Made by a program: the position numbers and the translations under genes. The notes beneath the pieces were generated by a model. It was not told where the DNA came from and did not search any database. It saw nothing but the letters and a program-made list of their open reading frames with translations. A stretch of 9,572 nucleotides of DNA from a bacterium (GTDB taxonomy: Bacteria > JAMCPX01), in the NCBI GenBank assembly GCA_021800575.1, contig JAJYYW010000033.1, positions 1 through 9,572 on the forward strand, read 5' to 3'. Shown here piece after piece: positions 1 to 6,571 of this stretch (position 1 is its first letter; every line of letters begins with the position of its first letter).

Positions 1-345
1 TCCGATCTCCTGCGTGGGAAGGACAATCCTTCTGCCATCATAGCAGACGTGGACAACGGCCTGCTCGTCCTCAAAATGGGAGGAGGAGAAGTCAACACTG
101 CAACGGGCGATTTTATATTCGAGATCACCGAGGGACACACGATAGAGCACGGACAGATAGGTCCTCCGGTGGAGGGTGTTACCCTGCTCGGCAACGGTCC
201 CGCTGTTCTGCGGGAGATCGACAAGGTCGGAAACGACATCGGCTACAGTATCGGCACCTGCGGCAAAGACAACCAGGGTGTCCCTGTTGCAGACGGCCAG
301 CCAACGCTCCGGATACCCCAGATCGTGGTCGGCGGTAAGAAATAA
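1..345 (+). CDS. tldD: TldD metallopeptidase subunit, C-terminal end (5' truncated by window edge)
   Basis: The reading frame is open from the first base and ends at TAA 343-345, giving the last 114 residues of a protein whose E. coli relative has about 480. The tail carries the TldD family pattern: a GGGEVN..TGDF strand, an 'IENG/IEHG..PPV' strand, LLGNGP..L..IDKVGND, then GTCGKDNQGVPV, and finally GQPTLRIPQIVVGG. The GTCGK..Q insertion and the GQPT ending separate it from its partner TldE/PmbA, which lacks them. TldD and TldE form a zinc-dependent heterodimer that degrades unfolded peptides, and in E. coli it matures microcin B17 and trims CcdA. The metal-binding HExxxH lies outside the window, so activity cannot be judged. 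The GTG at position 49 is internal and is not a start. The next gene begins 71 bases downstream with its own promoter, so the two need not share a transcript. Confidence 0.87.
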   Translation, partial: SDLLRGKDNPSAIIADVDNGLLVLKMGGGEVNTATGDFIFEITEGHTIEHGQIGPPVEGVTLLGNGPAVLREIDKVGNDIGYSIGTCGKDNQGVPVADGQPTLRIPQIVVGGKK

Positions 346-358
346 TCCATCGTTTTTA

Positions 359-387
359 TTGACACGAAGGACACGCCGTTCCATAAA
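359..387 (+). promoter_or_regulatory. sigma70-like promoter for the putrescine operon
   Basis: A perfect -35 hexamer TTGACA (359-364) is followed after exactly 17 bases by CATAAA (382-387), a 4 of 6 match to TATAAT. Transcription would start near 394, about 23 bases before the decarboxylase ATG. The -10 overlaps a short inverted repeat, TCCAT-N6-ATGGA (380-395), which could be an operator half-site pair or simply chance. The Shine-Dalgarno sequence AAAAGGAG (404-411) lies 5 bases before the ATG at 417. Confidence 0.5.
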
Positions 388-416
388 AGAATGGATCCGC
401 AATAAAAGGAGAATGC

Positions 417-962
417 ATGTTTGTACCCTCCAAACTGTTTTTAACAAAGGGCATAGGAAGACACACGCAGAAACTCACCAGTTTTGAGATGGCACTCAGG
501 GATGCAAAGATAGCAGAGTTCAACCTCGTACGGGTGAGCAGTATTATCCCTCCGCGGTGTAAGATCGTTACCATTGATCAGGGATTGCAATACCTGCAGA
601 AGGGACAGATTGTTTTCTGCGTCCTCTCGGAGAATGCTTCCAATGAGCCCCACCGGCTGATTGCATCATCTATAGGGCTTGCAAATCCGAAAGACGAAAC
701 GATACACGGATATCTCTCCGAACACCACAGCTTCGGACAGACTGAGAAAATCGCTGGAGACTATGCGGAAGACCTTGCGGCATTCATGCTGGCGACAACC
801 CTCGGTGTCGAATTCGATCCGACCAAGAGCTGGGACGAACAAAAGGAGATCTGGACCATCAAGGGACACGTGGTTACGACGCGGAACATCACCCAGTCCG
901 CAACGGTTGATAAAGACGGTTACTGGACGACGGTCCTGGCGGCTGCAGTACTGCTGCCCTAA
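417..962 (+). CDS. pdaD: Pyruvoyl-dependent arginine decarboxylase (PvlArgDC)
   Basis: This 181-residue proenzyme converts arginine to agmatine and CO2 in the cytoplasm, the first step of putrescine synthesis by the agmatine route. The N-terminal block KLFLTKGIGRH..KL.SFEMALRDA.I..FNLV.VSSIIPP is diagnostic. By homology with the Methanocaldococcus jannaschii enzyme, self-cleavage occurs between Ser41 and Ser42 of VSSIIPP, leaving a beta chain (1-41) and an alpha chain (42-181) whose first residue becomes the pyruvoyl cofactor. The block GYLSEHHSFG (98-107) probably supplies the catalytic glutamate (Glu102). Length is close to the usual 160-180, so it looks intact. The ATG at 417 is fixed by an AAAAGGAG site 5 bases upstream. 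Its stop is 12 bases before agmatinase, which uses the product. The family is frequent in archaea and scattered in bacteria. Histidine or aspartate decarboxylase relatives are unlikely given the agmatinase neighbour. Confidence 0.95.
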   Translation: MFVPSKLFLTKGIGRHTQKLTSFEMALRDAKIAEFNLVRVSSIIPPRCKIVTIDQGLQYLQKGQIVFCVLSENASNEPHRLIASSIGLANPKDETIHGYLSEHHSFGQTEKIAGDYAEDLAAFMLATTLGVEFDPTKSWDEQKEIWTIKGHVVTTRNITQSATVDKDGYWTTVLAAAVLLP

Positions 963-974
963 AAGGAGGAGAGC

Positions 975-1847
975 ATGCCGGCACCTGTACCCGACAGACA
1001 CAGTTTTCTGAAACACACCGTACCGTTTGATCAGGCGAGGTTTTTGATCTTACCGATCCCCTATGAGCAAACCACATCGTACGGCACGGGAACGAAGTCC
1101 GGCCCTGACGCTATTATCAGGGCGTCGCACTACCTCGAATTATTCGATGAAGAACTCGCACAGGAACCGTACCGGGAAGGTATCCATACCCTCGACCCCA
1201 TCATCTTCGACAAGGGCACATCGGAACACGCCATACAGAAGATATATGAGACCGTCAAAAAGCTCCCTATTCAAGATAAATTTCTTATATCCTACGGCGG
1301 TGAGCATTCCATAACCTATCCTATCGTTAAAGCATTTTCAGAACAGTTTTCCCGGATGACCGTGCTCCAGATAGATGCGCATTCCGATCTTGCTGAAGCC
1401 TACGAAGGTACCATCTACAGTCATGGCTCCGTGATGGCGCGGATAAAGGATATGGTGACTATCGTTCAGACGGGCATACGCAGCCAGAGCAGGGAAGAGT
1501 ACGACATCGTCCGGCAAAAAGGCATCCGGGCGTTTTCTATGAATGCCATACGCAGGGACAGCCTCTGGAAAGAGCACGTGGTGGATGCACTGGGGAATAC
1601 GGTGTATCTCACCATCGACCTCGACGGTTTCGATCCTTCCATTGCACCGGCTGTCGGTACACCGGAGCCCGGCGGTCTTTCGTGGTATGATGTCCTGGAC
1701 CTCATCAGGATGATCCTGCAGAAAAAACGGCTGATAGGCTGCGACATCATGGAGCTTGCCCCCCTGCCCCATTCGACGATAACAGATTTTCTCGCAGCGA
1801 AACTCACGTACAAAATCATCGGATATCTCAGCACGATACAACGCTGA
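975..1847 (+). CDS. speB: Agmatinase (ureohydrolase, binuclear manganese)
   Basis: This 290-residue enzyme of the arginase/agmatinase superfamily probably hydrolyses agmatine to putrescine and urea. All six metal ligands are present with the spacing known in E. coli SpeB: His111 in GGEHS, Asp134, His136 and Asp138 in DAHSD, and Asp215 and Asp217 in TIDLDGFDP. The substrate-side block SHGSVM (149-154) and the tail AVGTPEPGGL also fit. The start ATG at 975 has an AAGGAGG site at 963-969, immediately after the decarboxylase stop, so the two genes form one operon. Arginase, guanidinobutyrase or formimidoylglutamase would share the metal site, but the adjacent agmatine-producing decarboxylase makes agmatinase the best reading. 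No spermidine synthase or S-adenosylmethionine decarboxylase is in the window, so the pathway is only seen as far as putrescine. Confidence 0.94.
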   Translation: MPAPVPDRHSFLKHTVPFDQARFLILPIPYEQTTSYGTGTKSGPDAIIRASHYLELFDEELAQEPYREGIHTLDPIIFDKGTSEHAIQKIYETVKKLPIQDKFLISYGGEHSITYPIVKAFSEQFSRMTVLQIDAHSDLAEAYEGTIYSHGSVMARIKDMVTIVQTGIRSQSREEYDIVRQKGIRAFSMNAIRRDSLWKEHVVDALGNTVYLTIDLDGFDPSIAPAVGTPEPGGLSWYDVLDLIRMILQKKRLIGCDIMELAPLPHSTITDFLAAKLTYKIIGYLSTIQR

Positions 1848-1856
1848 ACGCCTGCT

Positions 1857-1888
1857 GACGCATCCCGGGTTTCTGCGGTCTTTCTTTT
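1857..1888 (+). terminator. Possible weak intrinsic terminator after speB
   Basis: Ten bases after the agmatinase stop, GACGCA (1857-1862) can pair with TGC-G-GTC (1874-1880) with one bulged G and an 11-base loop, followed by the T-rich run TTTCTTTT (1881-1888). The stem is short and bulged, so termination may be inefficient. The rest of the gap to 2025 is T-rich and shows no convincing small gene: the best candidate, a 23-codon frame at 1922-1993, has no ribosome-binding site. Confidence 0.35.
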
Positions 1889-1983
1889 CAGGATTTTGTC
1901 TTTTTAGCTCTTTGAAGCTTGATGCTTTCCTGTTGGCTTTCCGTGGTTCACGATGCGGGTTTTATGTCTTGGATTTTAGATCT

Positions 1984-2006
1984 TGAACACTGAATTTTCC
2001 TGTTCA
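1984..2006. repeat. Inverted repeat TGAACA-N11-TGTTCA upstream of a promoter
   Basis: TGAACA (1984-1989) and TGTTCA (2001-2006) form a perfect 6-bp inverted repeat ending 19 bases before the -35 hexamer of the large lipoprotein gene. The position suits an activator or repressor site. A competing nested pair, CTGAA (1990-1994) and TTCAG (2003-2007), is also present. Arms this short occur by chance in AT-rich gaps, so this is a weak call. Confidence 0.22.
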
Positions 2007-2025
2007 GGAGCTACACACTAAAAAC

Positions 2026-2054
2026 TTGACTAATAGTGCAAAGTAAATTATTAA
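2026..2054 (+). promoter_or_regulatory. sigma70-like promoter for the 938-residue lipoprotein
   Basis: TTGACT (2026-2031, 5 of 6) and TATTAA (2049-2054, 4 of 6) are spaced by 17 bases in an AT-rich stretch. The expected start near 2061 leaves a leader of only about 15 bases, containing GGAGGT (2065-2070) before the ATG at 2076. This gives the lipoprotein gene a transcript separate from the putrescine operon. Confidence 0.5.
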
Positions 2055-2075
2055 AAATAAAAATGGAGGTGCGTT

Positions 2076-4892
2076 ATGGGAAAGAAGCGTTTCTTGTTGT
2101 TTCCGGTAGTTGTTCTATTCAGTCTTTTACTTACGCAGTGTTCAACCAGCAAGGTAGATCCCTATCAAAATACTCTCACGGCAGACCAGATTATTGAAAC
2201 CGGAGGATTAAACAATCCCAATGCAAGGTCACAGGCCCAATCCCTCTATGCCGATGCTCTGAATAATCTCGGCAACAGTGACCCCCATTATACGTTTATT
2301 TATTCTCATGCAAACTTCGGGCTTGCCATGATCGGCACATGGAACGGTCTCGATACGATTTCAAGCCTGCTCAGTTCCACGAACATTCTGGGAGGGTCCA
2401 CGGGCACGCCATCATCCGGCACCTGTACGCCCATAGACCTCTCAGCGTACCAGACATTGCTTGCACCGGTACTCAATAACATGCTTTCACCCATCATTAC
2501 CCACCTCAAGGCAGTCAGCACGATCACAGGTTTTACCTTCTCGATTAACACGGCAAATATGGTTATTCTCCCTGACCTGGGACTGCTCAGCAAATCGCTC
2601 GCCGGGCAGAGCTTCTCGATCGATATGTCGGGTGCGTACGACCTCGGCGAGGTCGACGGTATGCTGAGCATCTTTGAGACGCTCCAGGGCGGCGCAGACG
2701 TCTTATTCGCCTACAATGGTGTCCTGAATGAACTCGTCAATCTGCTCACGGGCCTGACACAGACAGGCTGCACCATGCCGGCGTCTGTTTCCAAGCCATG
2801 GACAGACCCGAACTTCGGCACCCTGACATCCAATGGGGCGCAGATGCTCTCCGATGCACAGTCCCTGTTTGCCGATGCATCGCAGAATATGTCCAACGGC
2901 CTGAGCGTCATCATGGCACGCACCGGCGACAACTCGGACCATGGATTCATCAATTACGTCGATAACGACGGCAACGGCAAATACGATGCTCCCACATCCA
3001 CGACCTCGTACTTCACCGAAGACACGTGGGGTTCAGAAGTGATCGGCCAGATCCTGGACATTGCACTGGTGAAATTGTTGCCGGCCTTGAGTCCGAGCCT
3101 TGCATCGAATTCTCTTTTGCAGGGTGTTATCGCCCTCCTTCCAAAGGACCAGAAAAAAGCAGGACAATTCATCAGTAATCTTTTGTTTATTAACGGCGGG
3201 CTGAGCATCCCTCTGAGTGCGAGCATGACGATTACCGTGCCTGCCATTTCAAAGCTGATCTACCTGACCGATCTTCAGTCTGTTTCCAATGCACTGAATG
3301 CAAGCGTCACAGATGTCAACGGACAACATCCGCTCGATGTCATTCCTGCGGTCCAGGTTCTTGTACCAAGACTATTACCTGTTCTGGAACCGCTGCTTGC
3401 AGGTCTTGGGGGAGGAAGCAGCACGCTTGGTCCCTTACTCGGCTTACTTCCCACACTCGTGACCACGATGTTTGATTCTGTCGGTGATGCATATCTGTCG
3501 CTGCCGGTATTGCCCTCTATCGATCTTGGTGCGTTTTTTAACAACCCTCCCAGCGATTTGAAGATGTTTGCCCCGCTGTATTATCAGACCAGTGATCAGG
3601 TGTTCGGTGCAAGCTCGTATGTTGCACCCGAACCTTTTGCAGACGGTTTTGTCCATGTACCGGCAAACCAGGACCCGAACCGCGCAGGCTACTGGACAGC
3701 AACGGCAAGTTTTTCGCCCGGAACCGCCGGTTCTGCAAGCGGACCTGGCAATGTGATCAACGGAACGGTGGATGGTACGTGCGATGCCGTCAGTATTATA
3801 ACAGACTCAACCACCGGCACACCCCTTACGTATACTATAACCGGTTCTTGTGCAGGCAGTCCCATAACAGCCGGATATTCAGGCGAATGGTATGCAGACA
3901 GTGGAGACAACGTGTGGCACGCTGGCACACAGGTCTGCAACAGCGCCCAGAGCAATACACCCTGTTTCGTTGACCTCTATGGCGACGGAGTCTACCATCA
4001 GGCAGGCGATGTCATCGAACAGGCCGACGAAGAGCAGTCATTCCCTTTTACCGGAGCGGGCTACTCCATAGACTATTTAACTGCAACTACGTTGACGACC
4101 GTGACTGCGTGGAGCGATACTGGCACTGACAGGACACCCGACAACCTGGAACTGGGGTACAACGCTGCCAGCAATACGGATCCCTATGGCGACGATATTA
4201 CCTGTACTACATTAAGCCCGTTACCACCACTTTTCCCCGGCCTCTCAGCAGATCTACCGTGGCCAATTCCAAATACACCGGTAGGAATCGGTAATGCTGT
4301 ATGCGGAGAAAAGAACGGGCAGCCTGACCTGTGGAGCGGTTCTCTGTTCTCATTGCTCTACGCAGGCGTGTATGTCAACACCAGTGGATTGGGAATAGGA
4401 ATAGATTTGAGCCTGGGATTGGTATTGCCGCTCGGACCGCTCATGGGATCAACATCACCCGCATTCTTCCCGCGGTACCACTACTGGCCATCCAGCACCT
4501 TTGTTGATCCGCCAAAACTGATTACGCTGAATGTGACAGGAACCACTTTTGTCCAGCTTGCCTCAACGCTCGACCCCTCAATGGCGGGCATGCTCGCGGC
4601 ACTACTGCCCGTGAACTCCCTGGATACCATTGGCATTGCACTGCCCGATGATACCTACATGTTCTTCCCGGATCCGACCTTTGGCGGACTGCTCACGGTG
4701 GGACAATTCAACTGGTGCAGCAAATACCAGAATTACATTGGTATACCCTATAATGCTTCTGCGCCCTGTGACGCAATAGCCTATTCGACAACAAACATGA
4801 ACAACGCACAGATGAACCAGTACGTCAATATCGTCAACCTGCTGCTCAATGTCATAACAGGCAAGGTCAGTTTGAGCAGCCTGGGACTATAA
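2076..4892 (+). CDS. Large secreted lipoprotein of unknown function, cysteine-rich
   Basis: This 938-residue protein starts with MGKKR, a hydrophobic stretch and the lipobox LLTQC (Cys22; Gln at -1 is atypical but tolerated), so it is probably exported and lipid-anchored. Serine at +2 would favour the outer membrane under the E. coli rule. I do not recognise a family for the body. What can be seen: an N-terminal helical segment with two near-copies of AQSL(Y/F)ADA (residues 54-61 and 261-268), reminiscent of TPR-type lipoproteins; a calcium-loop-like DNDGNGKYD (296-304); leucine-rich hydrophobic helices around 330-480; and a Thr/Gly/Asn-rich, probably beta-structured C-terminal half, with a second acidic loop, DLYGDGVY (633-640). 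The mature part has ten cysteines besides the lipid-bearing one, an even number that would allow five disulfides. GGAGGT 6 bases before ATG 2076 fixes the start. It has its own promoter and a strong terminator. A surface, adhesion or matrix role is only a guess. Confidence 0.92.
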   Translation: MGKKRFLLFPVVVLFSLLLTQCSTSKVDPYQNTLTADQIIETGGLNNPNARSQAQSLYADALNNLGNSDPHYTFIYSHANFGLAMIGTWNGLDTISSLLSSTNILGGSTGTPSSGTCTPIDLSAYQTLLAPVLNNMLSPIITHLKAVSTITGFTFSINTANMVILPDLGLLSKSLAGQSFSIDMSGAYDLGEVDGMLSIFETLQGGADVLFAYNGVLNELVNLLTGLTQTGCTMPASVSKPWTDPNFGTLTSNGAQMLSDAQSLFADASQNMSNGLSVIMARTGDNSDHGFINYVDNDGNGKYDAPTSTTSYFTEDTWGSEVIGQILDIALVKLLPALSPSLASNSLLQGVIALLPKDQKKAGQFISNLLFINGGLSIPLSASMTITVPAISKLIYLTDLQSVSNALNASVTDVNGQHPLDVIPAVQVLVPRLLPVLEPLLAGLGGGSSTLGPLLGLLPTLVTTMFDSVGDAYLSLPVLPSIDLGAFFNNPPSDLKMFAPLYYQTSDQVFGASSYVAPEPFADGFVHVPANQDPNRAGYWTATASFSPGTAGSASGPGNVINGTVDGTCDAVSIITDSTTGTPLTYTITGSCAGSPITAGYSGEWYADSGDNVWHAGTQVCNSAQSNTPCFVDLYGDGVYHQAGDVIEQADEEQSFPFTGAGYSIDYLTATTLTTVTAWSDTGTDRTPDNLELGYNAASNTDPYGDDITCTTLSPLPPLFPGLSADLPWPIPNTPVGIGNAVCGEKNGQPDLWSGSLFSLLYAGVYVNTSGLGIGIDLSLGLVLPLGPLMGSTSPAFFPRYHYWPSSTFVDPPKLITLNVTGTTFVQLASTLDPSMAGMLAALLPVNSLDTIGIALPDDTYMFFPDPTFGGLLTVGQFNWCSKYQNYIGIPYNASAPCDAIAYSTTNMNNAQMNQYVNIVNLLLNVITGKVSLSSLGL

Positions 4893-4901
4893 AGAATTTC
4901 C

Positions 4902-4936
4902 ACAGGGCGGGCCCTGCCCGCCCTGTTTTTTATTTT
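4902..4936 (+). terminator. Strong intrinsic terminator after the large lipoprotein gene
   Basis: ACAGGGCGGG (4902-4911) pairs perfectly with CCCGCCCTGT (4917-4926) across a 5-base loop CCCTG, a 10-bp GC-rich stem, followed by a T-rich tract running to 4936. This is a textbook rho-independent terminator beginning 9 bases after the TAA at 4890-4892. The start codon of the next gene abuts the end of the tract. Confidence 0.94.
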
Positions 4937-5209
4937 ATGATAACCTATACAATCCCCGAAGACATCATAGTAACCGAGCTCGACAACAACGAGGCAATCC
5001 TGCTCGACATGCGAAACAAGCGGTACTACTCCCTGAACGAGACAGGCCTTGCGATATTCAGGGGCATCGAAGCAAGCCTTTCTCAGGACAAGATCGTTGA
5101 ATCCATTATGTCTGCTTATGAGGTCGATCAGGAAAAGGCAAACAACAGTGTCAACAGCATCATTCAAAAACTTTTATCCCTGAATATTGTTGAAAAGCAT
5201 GAAACATAA
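4937..5209 (+). CDS. PqqD-like protein (RiPP recognition element, lasso B1-type)
   Basis: This 90-residue protein has the PqqD fold pattern: an N-terminal strand region (ITYTIPEDIIVTELD), then the hallmark 'L.D.....YY.LNETG..IF' (residues 22-41, with YYSLNETG at 30-37), and a winged-helix C-terminal half ending with LLSLNIVE. In RiPP pathways such domains bind the leader of a precursor peptide and hand it to the modifying enzymes; in lasso-peptide clusters the stand-alone form is B1. The B2-type protease two genes on supports that reading, and PqqD relatives of the HPr-rel-A group in polysaccharide clusters are the alternative. There is no pqqA, pqqC or pqqE nearby, so pyrroloquinoline quinone synthesis is unlikely. 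The ATG at 4937 follows the terminator T-tract with no Shine-Dalgarno sequence; conservation starts within a few residues, so a later start is unlikely. It overlaps the next gene by 11 bases. Confidence 0.86.
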   Translation: MITYTIPEDIIVTELDNNEAILLDMRNKRYYSLNETGLAIFRGIEASLSQDKIVESIMSAYEVDQEKANNSVNSIIQKLLSLNIVEKHET

Positions 5210-6179
5210 CTACTCGTCACCTCTGATCTTAAGCCTTCTTACTCTCGGCGCAATCGTCTCTTCATGTTCCCGTCAATCGTATCAGACTACGATTGCTCAG
5301 CAAAAGCAGCCCCTGATCGTCTTTGTATCAGCACGGGACGGCGACTACAGCATTTACTCCATGAAACAGGATGGATCGGATGTAACGAGGCTTACGGACC
5401 CATCCACTGCCTGTGTTTTACAACAGTGCTTCGACACCTACCCGACTGCGTGCAGAAACACCATAGCATTCTCTTCGGACAGAACCGGCAGGTTTCAGAT
5501 TTACACCGTGTCAATAACCGGAACCAGTCTTGCCCAGCTTACCGACACGCCGAATGCAGACCTGGATGCCCCTGATTACAGCCATGATTGTAACAGCATC
5601 GTCTATACCCAGGCCGTCAGCTATCACCGGCAGCTTTATATCACGAACACGACCACCGGGGCCGTTACCCAGGTAACCAATGACGACGGCTCCGGTGCCT
5701 GCTGCGGAAAATTCTCCCCGGACGATACGACCATCGCCTATATCCACGACCCCTTCCCGGGCGCAAGTCCCCTGCCGAGCAGTGAAGCGCCTATGAGTAT
5801 CTATACCATCTCCCCGGACGGATCGAACAAGCAGTGGCTGTGTAACACGTCCGACATCGTTCCCCCGCTCTCCTGGTCGCCGGACGGAAAAACCATCGTC
5901 TTCCTGACGGCCTCTCCGGCAACAGGGCATCTCCAGGTATTTTCCATGCCGGTTGACTGCAGTACCCCGCCAAAAGGCCTGTCCAATCCGGATTTCGACG
6001 CTTTTGACCCTGCTTTCTCTCCTGACGGCAAGTACATAGCGTACGTATCGACTCAATACGGCAATGAGAGGATATTCCTCATGAACGCAGACGGTTCAAA
6101 CAGCTTTGATATAACCAATGATGTCCACCTGAACGACCAGCCAACATGGCAAAAGGACATACTTCTACCTGTACCATAA
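5199..6179 (+). CDS. TolB/PD40-like beta-propeller lipoprotein
   Basis: From ATG 5199 this is a 326-residue lipoprotein with a signal peptide ending in the lipobox VSSC (Cys23). A TTG at 5187 is open in frame but gives a poorer N-terminus. The body is built of WD40-like PD40 repeats: recognisable blades include FVSARDGDYSIYSMKQDGS, AFSSDRTGRFQIYTV, KFSPDDTTIAYI, SWSPDGKTIVFL and AFSPDGKYIAYVS followed by IFLMNADGSN. Five or six blades would make one propeller. Such domains bind peptides or protein partners in the periplasm, as in TolB, and are usually not catalytic. Eight further cysteines lie in the mature part. It overlaps the PqqD-like gene by 11 bases and the protease gene by 34 bases, so it is embedded in the run and presumably co-expressed. 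It is not TolB itself: the amino-terminal TolB domain and the tol/pal genes are missing. The partner or substrate is unknown. Confidence 0.88.
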   Translation: MKHNYSSPLILSLLTLGAIVSSCSRQSYQTTIAQQKQPLIVFVSARDGDYSIYSMKQDGSDVTRLTDPSTACVLQQCFDTYPTACRNTIAFSSDRTGRFQIYTVSITGTSLAQLTDTPNADLDAPDYSHDCNSIVYTQAVSYHRQLYITNTTTGAVTQVTNDDGSGACCGKFSPDDTTIAYIHDPFPGASPLPSSEAPMSIYTISPDGSNKQWLCNTSDIVPPLSWSPDGKTIVFLTASPATGHLQVFSMPVDCSTPPKGLSNPDFDAFDPAFSPDGKYIAYVSTQYGNERIFLMNADGSNSFDITNDVHLNDQPTWQKDILLPVP

Positions 6180-6571
6180 TCCGCCGCGCCGTCCTGTTTC
6201 TCAGAATAGGCATCGGTGCACTCTGGATGCCCGTTCTTGAACGGCGCTCTGGTTTACAGGAACTGTTCGCTGTGCTGTCAAAACAAAAAGACCGTTATCC
6301 GTGCGACAAAGATACGATACGGGACCTTGTCCATATCTGGATCCGCATCATAGGATTGATCAGACCGCAGCACTGCTGGAACAGGACCTTGCTGCTCTAT
6401 AAATTCCTGAAGTCTGCAGGATATCCTGTTTCCCTGTACACGGGTCTGCGCAAAGACGCCATGACCGGCACGTCCATAACCGGACACAGCTGGGTCACGG
6501 TTGACGGCAGGATTTTCGATGACCGGGACGATATTGCGTCCGAGCATTATATAACCTTTCACTACCCATGA
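6146..6571 (+). CDS. Lasso-peptide B2-type transglutaminase-like cysteine protease
   Basis: This 141-residue protein matches the Transglut_core3 / lasso B2 family in length and pattern. In lasso clusters B2 cuts the leader off the precursor after B1 delivers it. A basic, hydrophobic N-terminal helix (IIRRAVLFLRIGIGALW, 11-27) precedes the catalytic block. The nucleophile is Cys77 in RPQHCWNRTLLLYKFL, the general base His114 in GHSWVTVDGRIFDD, and the acid is Asp120 or an Asp at 125-126, giving the Cys-His-Asp triad. The 37-residue Cys-to-His spacing is usual for the family. The ATG at 6146 lies inside the end of the propeller gene and lacks a clear ribosome-binding site, so translational coupling is likely. 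Its TGA overlaps the next ATG as ATGA. No asparagine-synthetase-like cyclase (lasso C) or precursor is in the window, so the substrate may not be a lasso peptide. Confidence 0.85.
   Translation: MAKGHTSTCTIIRRAVLFLRIGIGALWMPVLERRSGLQELFAVLSKQKDRYPCDKDTIRDLVHIWIRIIGLIRPQHCWNRTLLLYKFLKSAGYPVSLYTGLRKDAMTGTSITGHSWVTVDGRIFDDRDDIASEHYITFHYP

Noticed and set aside
49..345. GTG at 49 as the start of a separate 98-residue gene
   Set aside because: The frame is open upstream to the window edge and the encoded residues continue the TldD C-terminal domain, so the GTG is an internal valine.
1338..1841. 167-codon minus-strand frame opposite agmatinase
   Set aside because: Agmatinase has all its metal ligands on the plus strand; the opposite frame shows no motif and no ribosome-binding site.
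1922..1993. 23-codon frame in the gap before the large lipoprotein, considered as a RiPP precursor
   Set aside because: It has no Shine-Dalgarno sequence, is shorter than lasso precursors and lacks a leader-like YxxP or Thr-2 pattern. It also lies far from the RRE gene.
4937..5209. True PqqD of pyrroloquinoline quinone synthesis
   Set aside because: There are no pqqA, pqqB, pqqC or pqqE genes nearby, and the B2-type protease in the same run points to a lasso-like or HPr-rel-type PqqD relative.
5511..6056. 181-codon minus-strand frame opposite the propeller gene
   Set aside because: It encodes an Arg/Gly-rich sequence with no family pattern, and the plus strand has repeated PD40 blades. It is a shadow.
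5187..6179. TTG at 5187 as start of the propeller lipoprotein
   Set aside because: ATG at 5199 gives a cleaner signal peptide of 22 residues before the lipid cysteine, and neither site has a good Shine-Dalgarno sequence.
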